From Opisthocomus hoazin (lineage: Eukaryota; Chordata; Aves; Opisthocomiformes; Opisthocomidae): 64,000 nt of DNA. The first letter of the stretch is position 1. Each line of letters starts with the position of its first letter. The DNA is taken from contig NC_134429.1 of assembly GCF_030867145.1 (NCBI RefSeq), forward strand, positions 22,119,115 to 22,183,114, given 5' to 3'. Shown here one piece after another: positions 34,472-45,585 of the stretch. The position numbers and the translations under genes were made by a program. The notes beneath the pieces were generated by a model. The model was given only the letters and a program-made list of their open reading frames with translations, made no database searches and was not told the origin of the DNA.

Positions 34472-37400
34472 TCTGGAGGGAGGGGAACAAGGTTGGGCGG
34501 TGTTGTAAAGTTAGTGTAGGGACAGGGCTGTGCAGGAACAGGCCCCTTTGGGCAGGTAAAGGAAGCAGGTTACTCTTGCACAACACTGTGTATGCAAGGG
34601 AGGGCAGTTCCAGCCTACGTCTGTGGTGGTGTCGTTTGCGTAGTGTGTCTTCTCTGCCTTAGACCTTCCTCAGGTCTCAATGTCCTCTTTGCACTCAAGG
34701 AGGGCATTGTGCGTCTCGGGTGCCATCCCTAGCATCTCGAATAGCTTTACTCATCGTTACAGTGCCAGCTGGGAACTTCTTTGCTTGTGTTAGAAGTGTA
34801 AAGCATGGATAGGTCTTGCGTCTCGGAAGTTTATGCTCTGTCTGCTTTTGCAACGTTGTTCCAGGCTGGGACAGCACCTCTGATCTTGAGCGGTCTCTTT
34901 AGTCATCTTTTCTGAGAGATCTTCCTGGCATCCCAAACTTCTTAGGCCTCTAGGAAAGGCATTGTGCGCACACTTCATGCGAGTTGCGGACAGGTCTTTT
35001 TGCACAGTTCATAGCATTTGACTTTTCTCAGGCTGCCACAGATTCTTACTTGTGGCCCCCTAGGTCTTCTTGCCCAATGGCAGCTCTGGTCCAGGAGTCG
35101 TGCTTTTTAGAGTTTTTTATGTCTCTGCATCACACTGTTGGTCTTGTCTGTGTGCAGTGTCTGTGCATGTTTGTCTGGGTTAGAGCTGCTCTACCTGGGG
35201 GCATAGCAGTGACAGCAAGCAAAAGAATAACAATGAGATCCTATGGCTAACGTGTAGATAACCCTAGACTTTATAGGCAAAGGTTGTAGAGTTCGTTTCC
35301 GAGCAAGTAGCCCTGTATGCAGTGGGCAAGGAGAGTTGTTTCTGTAGTGCTAGGCAGAGACACAGGGGATGACCAGATTGTTATTAACAGCAGGCTGTAG
35401 TTGGAATCTAGATGGTGTACGTGAGTGGAAACAAGACTTCTGGGACTGGTCAACTGTTGCTCTGAATCTGGGTGACTCGTTTAATGTTGCTTTCACAGAC
35501 GCAGAGGGATGAGCGGTGTGCCAAAGGGCGACAGAGGACACGCAAGTAGAGTGCCATAAGAAGGTCAGTGTGTGGTGTTGGAGGGAAGATATGACTGGTG
35601 GCTGTATGACTAGCTTATAAGTTTTGGGTTCTCCGTTTTGAAGATGCAAAGCAGGGTCTTGGTAACAGAGGTGACTCGGGCAAGGTGGGCCATGACTCGT
35701 GGGCTGAAGTAGCAGTTGTTATTGTAGTGTGCATTGTTGGTGAAGTTCTAAGCATCGCTTGTTGTTTGTGTTTTTCAGGTGGGATGTGAGCTTCGAGGTG
35801 CCAACCTGCAAAATGGCAGGGGCAACACGGGTCAGCAGCCAAGGTAAAGGAGCAGAAAGTGGGAATCGGTGCGGACACACTTTGGTGTTGGGCGTTATCT
35901 CAGCATGTCCTCTTTGCTTTGATTTTATTGCAGGTGCCGCACATAGCCGCGGAGAGGTGGAGCAGCATGCTGACGAGAGGTCTGAGACGGTGAGGCTGCT
36001 GCTGGCCAGGTCAGTGTGTAAGAGCAAAATATTGTGTGGCTCCTCAGTGAGGTGTGTCTGTTTTGATTTTGCAGGGACTGTGTGTGTGTGGGCGGCATTA
36101 GGCATTGGACCGCTGTTTGAGGTGACCTGGGGTGGCAGCGAGGAGGAGCGTGGGGTGGGCGACTTGTCACGGGCGCAAGCGGTAATTTTGTGTCTCTTGG
36201 TATCTTAGGTAGCAGAAGCAACGCTGGCCGCGGCGTCTGACTCTGGAACGAGCAGGTGAGTGGAGCAGGCCGGTGCTTCTGAGGAGGAGGTGGTTGCGGA
36301 AGGGGTTGGTGTTGGCCAGTGTGATGCTTACTGTCAGCCCTGTGTGTTGTCTGTGTTGTCGTCTTGTCGTTTTGCTTTTCAGATGGCAAAACGGAAGCAG
36401 GCGACTGCAGGCGCATCCCAGTTAGCCAAGGTGCTTTTTGTCGAGGATGGAGTCAGACCCCTGGCCCCCTGAAAGCTAAGTTGAGGGACTGGGGGGAGGG
36501 GACCACGGTTGTGAATTGCAGGGAGTGCTTGTAAAATTAGCGTAGGGGAGAGGGCTGTGCAGGAGCGGGCCCCTTTGGGCGTGTAAAGGGAAGGAAGGGG
36601 TTTCTCTTCAGCCCAATTGGGCAGGAGCGTTCCAGGCTGCGTCTGTGGTGCTGTGTCATTTTTGTCGTCTGTCTTCTGTGTCTTAGACCTTACCTGTATC
36701 TCAGCATCCTCATTGCTCTTTGTGCACATCAGGCACCACCCCTGGGGTCTCGAATGCCCCTACTCATCGGCATAGTGCCAAGCGGGGGCTTCTCTTCTTG
36801 CCTTACAAGCGTAAAGCGTGGATCGGTCTCGTGGCGTGGAAGTTTCCGGTCGGTTCTCTTCTGCGGCATCGTTCCAGGCTGTGTCAGCAGCTCTTCTCTC
36901 TGGCGGTCCATTTTCGTGGAGTGTGGGAGCTCTTCCCTGCATCCTTATGTTCTTAGGTCTTGAAGCCGGGCTTCTTGCACATGCGCCGTCTCTTTTGACT
37001 ACTGTATCTTCGTGCCAGGGACCATGCTGTCTGACTCTGTTTTTCTGGGGCTGCCATGGAGGCGCCATGCTTTGGGCCGTCGCGGCCCTGTAGGTCTTCT
37101 TGTCCGGCGGTATCACCCGTCAGGGAGTCCTCCTTCTTGTGAAGGAGAGTTTTCTCTCTTCTTTGAAGCCCATTGTTTGTGGTCTTGTGTGTAGTGTCTG
37201 TCTGTGCCTGTGTGTGTTTTGGCTTGGAGCTGCTCTGCCCAGGGCAACCAGGGAACCTGTAAATGGCAGGGCCAGGGTGGGTGAGCAGCCAAGGTAAAGG
37301 AGCAGGAGATTGGAACTGATGCAGGCAGGCTTTGGTTTTGGGCGGTATCTCAGCATGTGCTGTTTGCTTTGATTTTATTGCAGGTGCCGCACGTAGCCTC

Positions 37401-37932
37401 AGCGGGGCGAAGCGGCGTGCTGACAAGAGGTCTGAGAAGGTGAGGCGGTTGTGTGCCGGGTCAGTGTGTAAGAGCAAATTATAGTGCAGCAACTCAGTGA
37501 GGGGTGTCTCTCTTGGTTTTGCAGGGGCTGTGCGGGCCACCTGTGGCATCGGACAACTGTTTTGGGGTGAGCTGGGGTGGCAGCGAGGAGGAGCGTGGGG
37601 TGGGTGACTTGTCACGGGCGCAAGCGGTAATTTTGAGTCTCTTGGTATCTTAGGTAGCAGAAGCAATGCTGGCCGCAGCGTCTGCCTCTGGAATGAGCAG
37701 GTGAGCGGAGCAGCCCGGTGCTTCTGAGGAGCGGGTTGTTGTGGAAGAGGTTGGTCTTGGCCAATGTGATGCTTACTGTCAGCACTGTTTCTGGGTTTTT
37801 TCTTTTTCCAGTGAAGAAGCGCAACCTGTTGACTGCAGGAGCATCCCAGATACCCAATGCATTTTCGGTCGAGGATGGAGTCAGACCCCTGGCCCCGTGA
37901 AAGGTAAGTTGAGTTGCAGGGGCTGGAGAGGG
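34472..37932 (+). repeat. Array unit 8 (3,461 bp)
   Basis: Intact TTTTGCAG near 36,068-36,074, GCTGGCCAGG as in unit 5, and GAGTGTGGG near 36,920. It lacks the extra TG of units 2 and 5. New variants appear that it shares with unit 9 (TTGTAAAATTAGCG near 36,530, TTTTTGTCGTCTG near 36,661, ATCGGCATAGTGCC near 36,767). Confidence 0.95.
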
Positions 37933-40720
37933 TCTGGAGGGAGGGGAACAAGGTTGGGCGGTGTTGTAAAGTTAGTGTAGGGACAGGGCTGTGCAGGAAC
38001 AGGCCCCTTTGGGCAGGTAAAGGAAGCAGGTTACTCTTGCACAACACTGTGTATGCAAGGGAGGGCAGTTCCAGCCTACGTCTGTGGTGGTGTCGTTTGC
38101 GTAGTGTGTCTTCTCTGCCTTAGACCTTCCTCAGGTCTCAATGTCCTCTTTGCACTCAAGGAGGGCATTGTGCGTCTCGGGTGCCATCCCTAGCATCTCG
38201 AATAGCTTTACTCATCGTTACAGTGCCAGCTGGGAACTTCTTTGCTTGTGTTAGAAGTGTAAAGCATGGATAGGTCTTGCGTCTCGGAAGTTTATGCTCT
38301 GTCTGCTTTTGCAACGTTGTTCCAGGCTGGGACAGCACCTCTGATCTTGAGCGGTCTCTTTAGTCCTCTTTTCTGAGAGATCTTCCTGGCATCCCAAACT
38401 TCTTAGGCCTCTAGGAAAGGCATTGTGCGCACACTTCATGCGAGTTGCGGACAGGTCTTTTTGCACAGTTCATAGCATTTGACTTTTCTCAGGCTGCCAC
38501 AGATTCTTACTTGTGGCCCCCTAGGTCTTCTTGCCCAATGGCAGCTCTGGTCCAGGAGTCGTGCTTTTTAGAGTTTTTTATGTCTCTGCATCACACTGTT
38601 GGTCTTGTCTGTGTGCAGTGTCTGTGCATGTTTGTCTGGGTTAGAGCTGCTCTACCTGGGGGCATAGCAGTGACAGCAAGCAAAAGAATAACAATGAGAT
38701 CCTATGGCTAACGTGTAGATAACCCTAGACTTTATAGGCAAAGGTTGTAGAGTTCGTTTCCGAGCAAGTAGCCCTGTATGCAGTGGGCAAGGAGAGTTGT
38801 TTCTGTAGTGCTAGGCAGAGACACAGGGGATGACCAGATTGTTATTAACAGCAGGCTGTAGTTGGAATCTAGATGGTGTACGTGAGTGGAAACAAGACTT
38901 CTGGGACTGGTCAACTGTTGCTCTGAATCTGGGTGACTCGTTTAATGTTGCTTTCACAGACGCAGAGGGATGAGCGGTGTGCCAAAGGGCGACAGAGGAC
39001 ACGCAAGTAGAGTGCCATAAGAAGGTCAGTGTGTGGTGTTGGAGGGAAGATATGACTGGTGGCTGTACGACTAGCTTATAAGTTTTGGGTTCTCCGTTTT
39101 GAAGATGCAAAGCAGGGTCTTGGTAACAGAGGTGACTCGGGCAAGGTGGGCCATGACTCGTGGGCTGAAGTAGCAGTTATTATTGTAGTGTGCATTGTTG
39201 GTGAAGTTCTAAGCATCGCTTGTTGTTTGTGTTTTTCAGGTGGGATGTGAGCTTCGAGGTGCCAACCTGCAAAATGGCAGGGGCAACACGGGTCAGCAGC
39301 CAAGGTAAAGGAGCAGAAAGTGGGAATCGGTGCGGACACACTTTGGTGTTGGGCGTTATCTCAGCATGTCCTCTTTGCTTTGATTTTATTGCAGGTGCCG
39401 CACATAGCCGCGGAGAGGTGGAGCAGCATGCTGACGAGAGGTCTGAGACGGTGAGGCTGCTGCTGACCAGGTCAGTGTGTAAGAGCAAAATATTGTGTGG
39501 CTCCTCAGTGAGGTGTGTCTGTTTTGATTTTGCCGGGACTCTGTGTGTGTGGGCGGCATTAGGCATTGGACCGCTGTTTGAGGTGACCTGGGGTGGCAGC
39601 GAGGAGGAGCGTGGGGTGGGCGACTTGTCACGGGCGCAAGCGGTAATTTTGTGTCTCTTGGTATCTTAGGTAGCAGAAGCAACGCTGGCCGCGGCGTCTG
39701 ACTCTGGAACGAGCAGGTGAGTGGAGCAGGCCGGTGCTTCTGAGGAGGAGGTGGTTGCGGAAGGGGTTGGTGTTGGCCAGTGTGATGCTTACTGTCAGCC
39801 CTGTGTGTTGTCTGTGTTGTCGTCTTGTCGTTTTGCTTTTCAGATGGCAAAACGGAAGCAGGCGACTGCAGGCGCATCCCAGTTAGCCAAGGTGCTTTTT
39901 GTCGAGGATGGAGTCAGACCCCTGGCCCCCTGAAAAAGCTAAGTTGAGGGACTGGGGGGAGGGGACCACGGTTGTGAATTGCAGGGAGTGCTTGTAAAAT
40001 TAGCGTAGGGGAGAGGGCTGTGCAGGAGCGGGCCCCTTTGGGCGTGTAAAGGGAAGGAAGGGGTTTCTCTTCAGCCCAATTGGGCAGGAGCGTTCCAGGC
40101 TGCGTCTGTGGTGCTGTGTCATTTTTGTCGTCTGTCTTCTGTGTCTTAGACCTTACCTGTATCTCAGCATCCTCATTGCTCTTTGTGCACATCAGGCACC
40201 ACCCCTGGGGTCTCGAATGCCCCTACTCATCGGCATAGTGCCAAGCGGGGGCTTCTCTTCTTGCCTTACAAGCGTAAAGCGTGGATCGGTCTCGTGGCGT
40301 GGAAGTTTCCGGTCGGTTCTCTTCTGCGGCGTCGTTCCAGGCTGTGTCAGCAGCTCTTCTCTCTGGCGGTCCATTTTCGTGGAGTGTGGGAGCTCTTCCC
40401 TGCATCCTTATGTTCTTAGGTCTTGAAGCCGGGCTTCTTGCACATGCGCCGTCTCTTTTGACTACTGTATCTTCATGCCAGGGACCATGCTGTCTGACTC
40501 TGTTTTTCTGGGGCTGCCATGGAGGCGCCATGCTTTGGGCCGTCGCGGCCCTGTAGGTCTTCTTGTCCGACGGTATCACCCGTCAGGGAGTCCTCCTTCC
40601 TGTGGAGGAGAGTTTTCGCTCTTCTTTGAAGCCCATTGTTTGTGGTCTTGTGTGTACTGTTGTTCTGTGCCTGTGTGTGTGTTTTGGCTTGGAGCTGCTC
40701 TGCCCAGGGCAGCCAGGGAA
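37933..40720 (+). repeat. Array unit 9, partial (about 2.79 kb)
   Basis: CCG at 39,533-39,535. It has two extra bases near 39,933 (CTGAAAAAGC for CTGAAAGC). Divergence from the other units grows from about 40,470 (CTTCATGCC for CTTCGTGCC) and becomes large by 40,740, where the older right-flank copy takes over. The variant ATCGGCATAG, also in unit 8, matches the outer diverged copies, which suggests exchange between the array edge and the flank. Confidence 0.93.
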
Positions 40721-41690
40721 CCTGTAAATGGCATGGGCAGGGTGGGCATGCATCCCACATACAGGAGCAGGAGACAGAAATCGGCAAGGGCAGTCTGTGG
40801 TTTTGGGCAGTATCTCAGCATGTGCTGTTTTGTTGGAATTTTTTTGCAGGTGCTGCATATAGCCTCGGAACACTGAAGCAGCATGGTAACTAGAGGTCCG
40901 AGAAGGTGAGGCTGTTGTGATCTGGTTCTAAGAGCAAAATATTGTGCGGCAACTCAATGAGGTGTATCTCTTTTTTGTGTTTTTTTTTTTCCAGGGAATG
41001 TGGGTGTTGCCTGTGGCATTGGATGAGCGTTTGAGGTCAGCTGGGGTGGTAGCAAGGTGGGGCGGGTGACTTCTCGCGACTGCAGTGGTAACTTTGTGTC
41101 TCTTGGTATGTTAGGTACCAGAAGTGATGATGGCCACAGTGTCTGACTCTGGAATGAGCAGTTGAGTAGAGCGCCCTGGTGCTTCTGAAAATAGGGTTGT
41201 TGTGGAAGATGCTGGCATTGGCCAGTGGGATGCTTACTGTCAGAACTGTTTCTGGGTTTTGTGGTGGTGTGTTTTTTGTTTTGTTTTTTTTTTTTTTTTT
41301 CAGATGACAAAGCAGAACCTGGTGGCTGCAGGAGCACTGATTTGTTTTCTTGTCGAGGATGGATTCAGACCCTTGGCCCTCTGAAAGCTAAGTTGAGTTG
41401 CAGGAGCTGGAAAGGGTCTGGAGGGAGGGGACCATGGTTGGGCATTGCAGGAAGGTGGTGTGAAGTTGGTGTAGGGGAGAGGGCTGTCCCGGATCAGGTC
41501 CCTTTGGGAGGGTAAATGGAAAGGGGTTTGTCTTCAGCTCAAGTGGGCAGGGCAGTTCCAGCCTGTGTCGGTGGTGGTGTGTCATTTGTGTGGTCTGTGT
41601 TGTGTGCCGTAGACCTTCTTGGCATCTCGATGTCTGTGTTACTCTTTGCATACAAGCAGTTCATCATGTGACTTGGATGCTATTTTCTCT
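40721..41690 (+). repeat. Diverged right-flank copy of the array monomer
   Basis: It continues the unit collinearly but with many substitutions: TTTTTTTGCAG before GTGCTGCATATAGCC, a long T tract ending CCAG before GGAATGTGGG, GTATGTTAGGTACCAGAAG, and a 20-base T-rich tract ending CAG before ATGACAAAGCAGAACC. It ends near 41,690 after TTGCATACAAGCAG and a CT-rich acceptor-like tract. Acceptor-like tracts are longer here than in the array, and one donor-like site is lost (GAGCAG followed by TTGAG). It is most like the left-flank copy at 2,870-3,770. Confidence 0.82.
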
Positions 41691-42387
41691 CTGCTCTTCA
41701 GTCCTTCTCCCTCATCTTGTTTTTCTTTCTGCCATCCCTCTCTTTTTCTCTGTGACCCTCTGTGCTTTTCTACCTCTCAATTTGCAGTTGTCTTATGTGT
41801 CCCCCTTCTCTGTGTCTCTCTTCTGCTGTCCTGCTCCCCAGCCCTATTATTTATTGCTTCACCCCTCGGTCTTGCTCTCAGTCCCTGTTTTCTCTATTGC
41901 TCTCATTTGCTGTCTGTCCCAGTATCCTGCTCCCTATCATTCTCTATTTCAAAGTATCTTTCTTTCTGGTGTCATGTCCCTCACCTGTTTTCTCAATCAC
42001 TCTGTCCTTCCTCCTGTCTTTTCCTTGTCTCTCTGACCTTCTACTTGTCGCTATTTTTTTCTTCCTTTCTCCCTCTCTCTGCCTCCGTCCAGTTGCTCTC
42101 CTCCTCGTCTCTCTGTCGCCAGCATTTCTTTCTCCATCTCTGCCCCGCTTGCTGTCCCTTTTCTCTTATTCTCTCTGTCCTCCATCCTCCCTGTAACTCT
42201 TTGTCTGTACATGTCCACACTGCTGCCTGTCCCTTTGTTTCTCGCTATATGCCCCTGTCCGGCTCGCTGTGCCGTTACTCCCCTCTGTCCTGTTCCTTGG
42301 CCTTTTTTCTCATCCCGCAGCCCATCACTTTTTTTGTCTTTCTCCACCTCTTTGTCCTGATCTGTGTGTGTCCCCCTCCCACCCCTT
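41691..42387 (+). repeat. CT-rich degenerate repeat, segment 1
   Basis: Almost pure C/T on the plus strand, with phrases such as TCTGTCCTGCTCCCTG recurring at irregular intervals of roughly 50-60 bases. All long frames on either strand are low-complexity products (Ser/Leu/Pro/Cys/Phe-rich on plus, Glu/Lys/Arg/Gly-rich on minus). Confidence 0.7.
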
Positions 42388-42453
42388 TTCCTCTGGCTTG
42401 TTCCCTGTGTTTTTGTCTCCCTTTTGCCGCCTTTATTCCTCCGATTAAATTTG
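42388..42453 (+). repeat. Module B copy 1, left part (before CR1 insertion)
   Basis: TTTCCTCTGGCTT and CCTTTATTCCTCCGATT here match TTTCCTCTGGCTT and TGTTTATTCCTCTGATT at 46,687-46,740. The match is interrupted at about 42,453 by the CR1 element and resumes at 43,490. Confidence 0.7.
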
Positions 42454-43293
42454 TCAGGCCGAGCACAGAGAGTGGTGGTGAATGGAGTTAAACCCAGCTG
42501 GTGGCCGGAAACACGTGGAGTTTTCCAGGGCTCCATTTTGGGGCCAGTTTTGTTTAATACCTTTATCAATTATCTGACTGCGGGGATTGAGTGCTCCCTC
42601 AGTAAGTTTGCAGATGACAGCAAGTTGGGCGGGCGTGTCAGTCTGCTTGCGGGTAGGAAGGCTCTGCAGAGGGTTCTGGACAGACTGGATCAATGGGACG
42701 AGGCGAATTGTGTGAGGTTCAACAACAGGGCCAAGTGCCGGGTCCTGTCCTTGGGTCACAACAACCCCGTGCAACGCTACAGGGTTGGGGAAGAGTGGCT
42801 GGAGAGCTGCCGGGCGGAAAAGGACCTGGGGCTGTTGGTTGACAGCCAGCTGAACATGATCCAGCAGTGTGCCCAGGTGGCCAAGAAGGCCAATGGCATC
42901 CTGGCTTGTATCGGGGATAGTGTGGCCAGCTGGAGTAGGGCCGTGATCGTGCCCCTGTACTTGGCACTGGTGAGGCGGCACCTCGAGTACTGTGTTTGCT
43001 TTTGGGCCCCTCAGTACAGGAAGGACACTGAGTTGCTGGACCGCGTCCAGGGAAGAGCAATGAGGCTGGTGAGGGCTCTAAAGAACAAGTCTTACAAGGA
43101 GTGGTTGAGGGAACTGGGGTTGTTTAGTCTGGAGAAGAGGAGGCTGAGGGAAGACCTTACTGCTCTCTACAGCTACCTGAAAGGAGGTTGTAGTGAAGTG
43201 GGTGTTGGTCTCTTCTCCCAAGTAACTAGCAATAGGACGAGAGGAAATGACCTCAAGTTGCACCAGAGGAAGTTTAGATTGGAGATTAGGTAA
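42454..43293 (+). pseudogene. CR1 ORF2 remnant: reverse transcriptase C-terminal part
   Basis: An uninterrupted frame of about 280 codons ends at the TAA at 43,291-43,293. It contains the LINE reverse transcriptase block [14 protein letters not shown] and the catalytic FADD box at 42,607-42,618 with both aspartates present, followed by the thumb and C-terminal region (LVDSQLNM, the [11 protein letters not shown] stretch, and a final [12 protein letters not shown] stretch). In this family the protein makes cDNA by target-primed reverse transcription. The endonuclease and the N-terminal half of the polymerase are missing, so this copy cannot move. The apparent upstream start codons lie in flanking CT-rich DNA and are not native. 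Confidence 0.95.
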
Positions 43294-43489
43294 AATTTCT
43301 TGACTGAAAGTTGTGAAGCATTGGAGCAGGCTGCCCAGGGAAGTGGTGGAGTCACTATTCCTGAAGGTGTTCAAAAAATATGTAGATATGGCACTTCAGG
43401 GCATGGTTTAGCAGGCATGATGTTGATGTGTTGACAGTTGGACTTGATGATCTCAGAGGTCTTTTCCAACCTTGACGATTCTATGATTC
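42454..43489 (+). mobile_element. CR1 LINE, 5'-truncated, with complete 3' end
   Basis: The element begins inside the reverse transcriptase domain and runs through the C-terminal part of ORF2, a short 3' UTR and the diagnostic CR1 terminus ATTCTATGATTC (about 43,478-43,489). 5' truncation is normal for CR1. The 3' UTR carries the conserved CR1 phrases GGTGTTCAAAAAATATG and GACTTGATGATCTCAGAGGTC. It is inserted in module B copy 1, so it is younger than the module duplication. The long intact frame suggests it is not very old. Confidence 0.96.
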
Positions 43490-43850
43490 CCTCTTGATCT
43501 ATCTGTTCTGCTGCCCGCTCATCATACCCTCTCTCTCTTTCCCTCTGTCCTGTTCCTGTGAATAGTACGTTGGAGAGTGAGGCTGTATGTCTAGGGAGCC
43601 TCGTCTCGTTAGAGCTGCAAGACATGCATGTTTTCTCTTGGGTGGAGGACAGACAAGTCACCGGACTTACGGAAGAGGAAGGAAGGAGAGAAGGAGAGAG
43701 AAGCATCTGAAGCAGCAGTGTCTCCTGGCAGCGCCGAGAGTGAGAGCTGCAGTGAGTGCCAGGCCCTTGGGGCCCTGTCGCCCCTCTTCTGCATCCCAAG
43801 TCCCCCCATGGCCCCCTCTCTTTCCTACAGTGCTGTGATGCTGTGACTTT
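43490..43850 (+). repeat. Module B copy 1, right part
   Basis: Matches 46,745-47,090: TTCTGCT..CCACTCATCATA, GTCTAG..AGCC, CTCTAAGACA/GCTGCAAGACA, CATGCAT/CATGTTTTCTCT, GGTGGAGGA, GAGAGAGAAGCATCTGAAG, CCGAGAGTGAGAGCTGCAGTGAGT, GGGGCCCTGTC and TTCTGCATCCCA. The segment 43,670-43,765 is the core element also found in both module A copies. Confidence 0.82.
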
Positions 43851-44652
43851 TTTTTTTTTTTTTTACTTCCCCGTACGTCCCCTCTTCTGTTTATGTTTGC
43901 GTCCTGCTCCCTCCCCCTCTTTTTCTCCCTCCACAATTTCTCTGCCCTGTTCCCTGTTGGTGTTCTCCTTTGCGCCTGTACATGCTACTCCATGTCCCTG
44001 CCTTTTTATTCCTCTTCCTCCTCCTTCCTTCTCTTTCTATCTGTATCCTTTTGTCTAGCTCACTGTCGCTGGTTTTTTTCATCATGTATCTCACTGTCCC
44101 CGTCCTCCTTCCTGTTCATGTCTTACTCTCTCTGACCCTTTGCGCTGCTCCCTGGCCCCCTTTGTTTTTTTCTCCATACTCCATCTCTTTGTAGGGCTCC
44201 TAATATACTTCTCTTTTTTTCTGACACACTACGTGCTTCTCACAGTCTATGTCTTTCTCTCTCTCATTCTCGTTATTCTGGTCTGTTGCTCTGTCTTGCA
44301 TCCTGTCCTGTTGTTTCTCAGTCTATCCATTTGTCCCACTGCTTGCCCATATGCCTATTCCTTTCTGTCCTGTTGACCATCCCGGGTGTGTGTTCTCCAT
44401 CTCCATCCTGCCGCTGTCCTGATCTATCTTTCTGTGCCCTGCTCTTTCTGTGTCTTTTCCTGTGTCCCTGCTGCTTTTTTTCTCCATCTCTGTTCAGATT
44501 CCTGTCCCTTTCCTTTTTCCTCTTGCTGTCCTTGTGCCCTGCTTCCTCTTGTGGCTTTTTCTGCCTTTCTCTCTCTGCACCATTCGCTCTGCCATCCCTT
44601 CTTTCTCTATCCCCCTGTACAGCTAGCTGTCCCTTCTCTCCTTTCTCTCTTC
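43851..44652 (+). repeat. CT-rich degenerate repeat, segment 2
   Basis: Plus strand is nearly all pyrimidine, starting with a ~16-base T run near 43,849. The same CTGTCCTGCTCCCTG-type phrases as in the neighbouring segments recur. No gene is supported. Confidence 0.68.
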
Positions 44653-44822
44653 ACAGAATCACAGAATAGTAGGGGTTGGAAGGGACCTCTGTGGGTCATC
44701 TAGTCCAACCCCCCTGCCGAAGCAGGGTCACCTACAGCAGGCTGCACAGGACCTTGTCCAGGCGGGTCTTGAATATCTCCAGAGAAGGAGACTCCACAAG
44801 TCTCCAGAGAAGGAGACTCTAC
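44653..44822 (-). mobile_element. CR1 3' fragment, reverse orientation
   Basis: The plus strand starts CACAGAATCACAGAATAG, the reverse complement of a CR1 3' terminus, followed by GGTTGGAAGGGACC, CATCTAGTCCAACCC, GCAGGCTGCACAGGACC and TCTTGAATATCTCCAGAG, all standard CR1 3' UTR landmarks. The fragment is cut after about 170 bases. At its inner end, CTCCAGAGAAGGAGACTC is present twice (about 44,777-44,795 and 44,800-44,818), a local tandem duplication. Confidence 0.93.
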
Positions 44823-45585
44823 TCTTCCTCGGTATTTTTTTCTTTCTCTATACCTCTCTCCCACTGCCCCCCCCGCCCCGTGCTGTCCTGCTCTCTGTCT
44901 CTTTTGTCTCTGTCATTCTGTCTTGCTCCCTGTGTCTGTGTTTTACTTTCTCCCTCTATCCTGCAGCCCAGTGCTTTTTTTCCCCTTCTTCCCTGCTGGC
45001 CAGCCGAGGCTTTTCCCCCCTCCATCTCTGTCCTGCTCCTATGTCTCTTATTTTTGCCTGTCTTTCACTTTATCCTGCCTCCCTGTCCCCCTTTTCTCTC
45101 TCAGTATTGCCTTGTCCCGCTCCCTGTCTTTCTTTGACAATCTGTCCTGCTCCTTGTCCTTCTCTCCCTTCGCTATTATTCCCTGTCCTCCTTCTGGCCT
45201 TTCCTTTCTTCCTTCTCTTTCTACCCTGCTGCTGCAGTGCCTCTTTCTCCACTGCTGTTCTGCTCCCTGGCCCTTGTTTCCTCTTGCTGTCCCTCTGTCC
45301 TGCTTCCTGTCCCCAGTTTTTCTGTCTCTCTATCCTGCTGCCTGTCTGGTTGTTTCTTAGTTTACCTCCCTGTCCAGCTTGCTCTCCCTTTTTGCCTTTC
45401 TCTCCTTCTCTGTCCTGCTTCCTGGCCCTTTCTTCTCTTCCTCTCTTTCTGTCCTCTAGCTTCTTGCTGATTTGTGTTGGGGTTCCAACCCCAATCACCC
45501 CCTTCGCCTGATCCTTTCTTTGGTTCTTAGTACCTTTTTTCCTGTTCCCTGTCATTTTTCTCTCTCTATCAGTGTGTCCTGCACT
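44823..45585 (+). repeat. CT-rich degenerate repeat, segment 3
   Basis: TCCTGCTCCCTG/TCCTGCTGCCTG/TCCTGCTTCCTGG variants recur, for example near 45,297, 45,340 and 45,413. Composition is almost pure pyrimidine up to about 45,470, then less biased to the minisatellite border. Confidence 0.68.

Larger units (their letters stand above)
10241..40720 (+). repeat. Tandem array of 3,461-bp units, 8.8 copies, trimeric higher-order structure
   Basis: The landmark TCTGGAGGGAGGGG occurs at 10,241, 13,702, 17,165, 20,626, 24,087, 27,550, 31,011, 34,472 and 37,933. Spacing is 3,461 bp except for two 3,463-bp units (2 and 5), which carry one extra TG in a short TG repeat. Units differ by scattered single bases only. 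Single-base variants recur every third unit: units 5 and 8 match each other best, as do 4 and 7, and 3, 6 and 9, giving a higher-order period of 10,385 bp (3,461+3,461+3,463). Each unit itself contains two related halves: the CTTGGTATCTTAGGTAGCAG block occurs twice per unit, alternately 1.44 and 2.02 kb apart. No conserved protein is evident; the 364-codon minus-strand frame is shortened to 309 codons by the 2-bp TG indel in units 2 and 5. Confidence 0.96.

Noticed and set aside
10241-40720. CRISPR array or other prokaryotic repeat system
   Set aside because: Units are kilobases long with no short repeat/unique spacer pattern, and the window carries CR1 and avian ERVs, so it is animal DNA.
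41619-42491. 290-codon Cys/Ser/Leu-rich frame and similar frames in CT-rich DNA
   Set aside because: Low-complexity translation of pyrimidine-rich sequence without stop codons on that strand. No motif, and not conserved between CT-rich segments.
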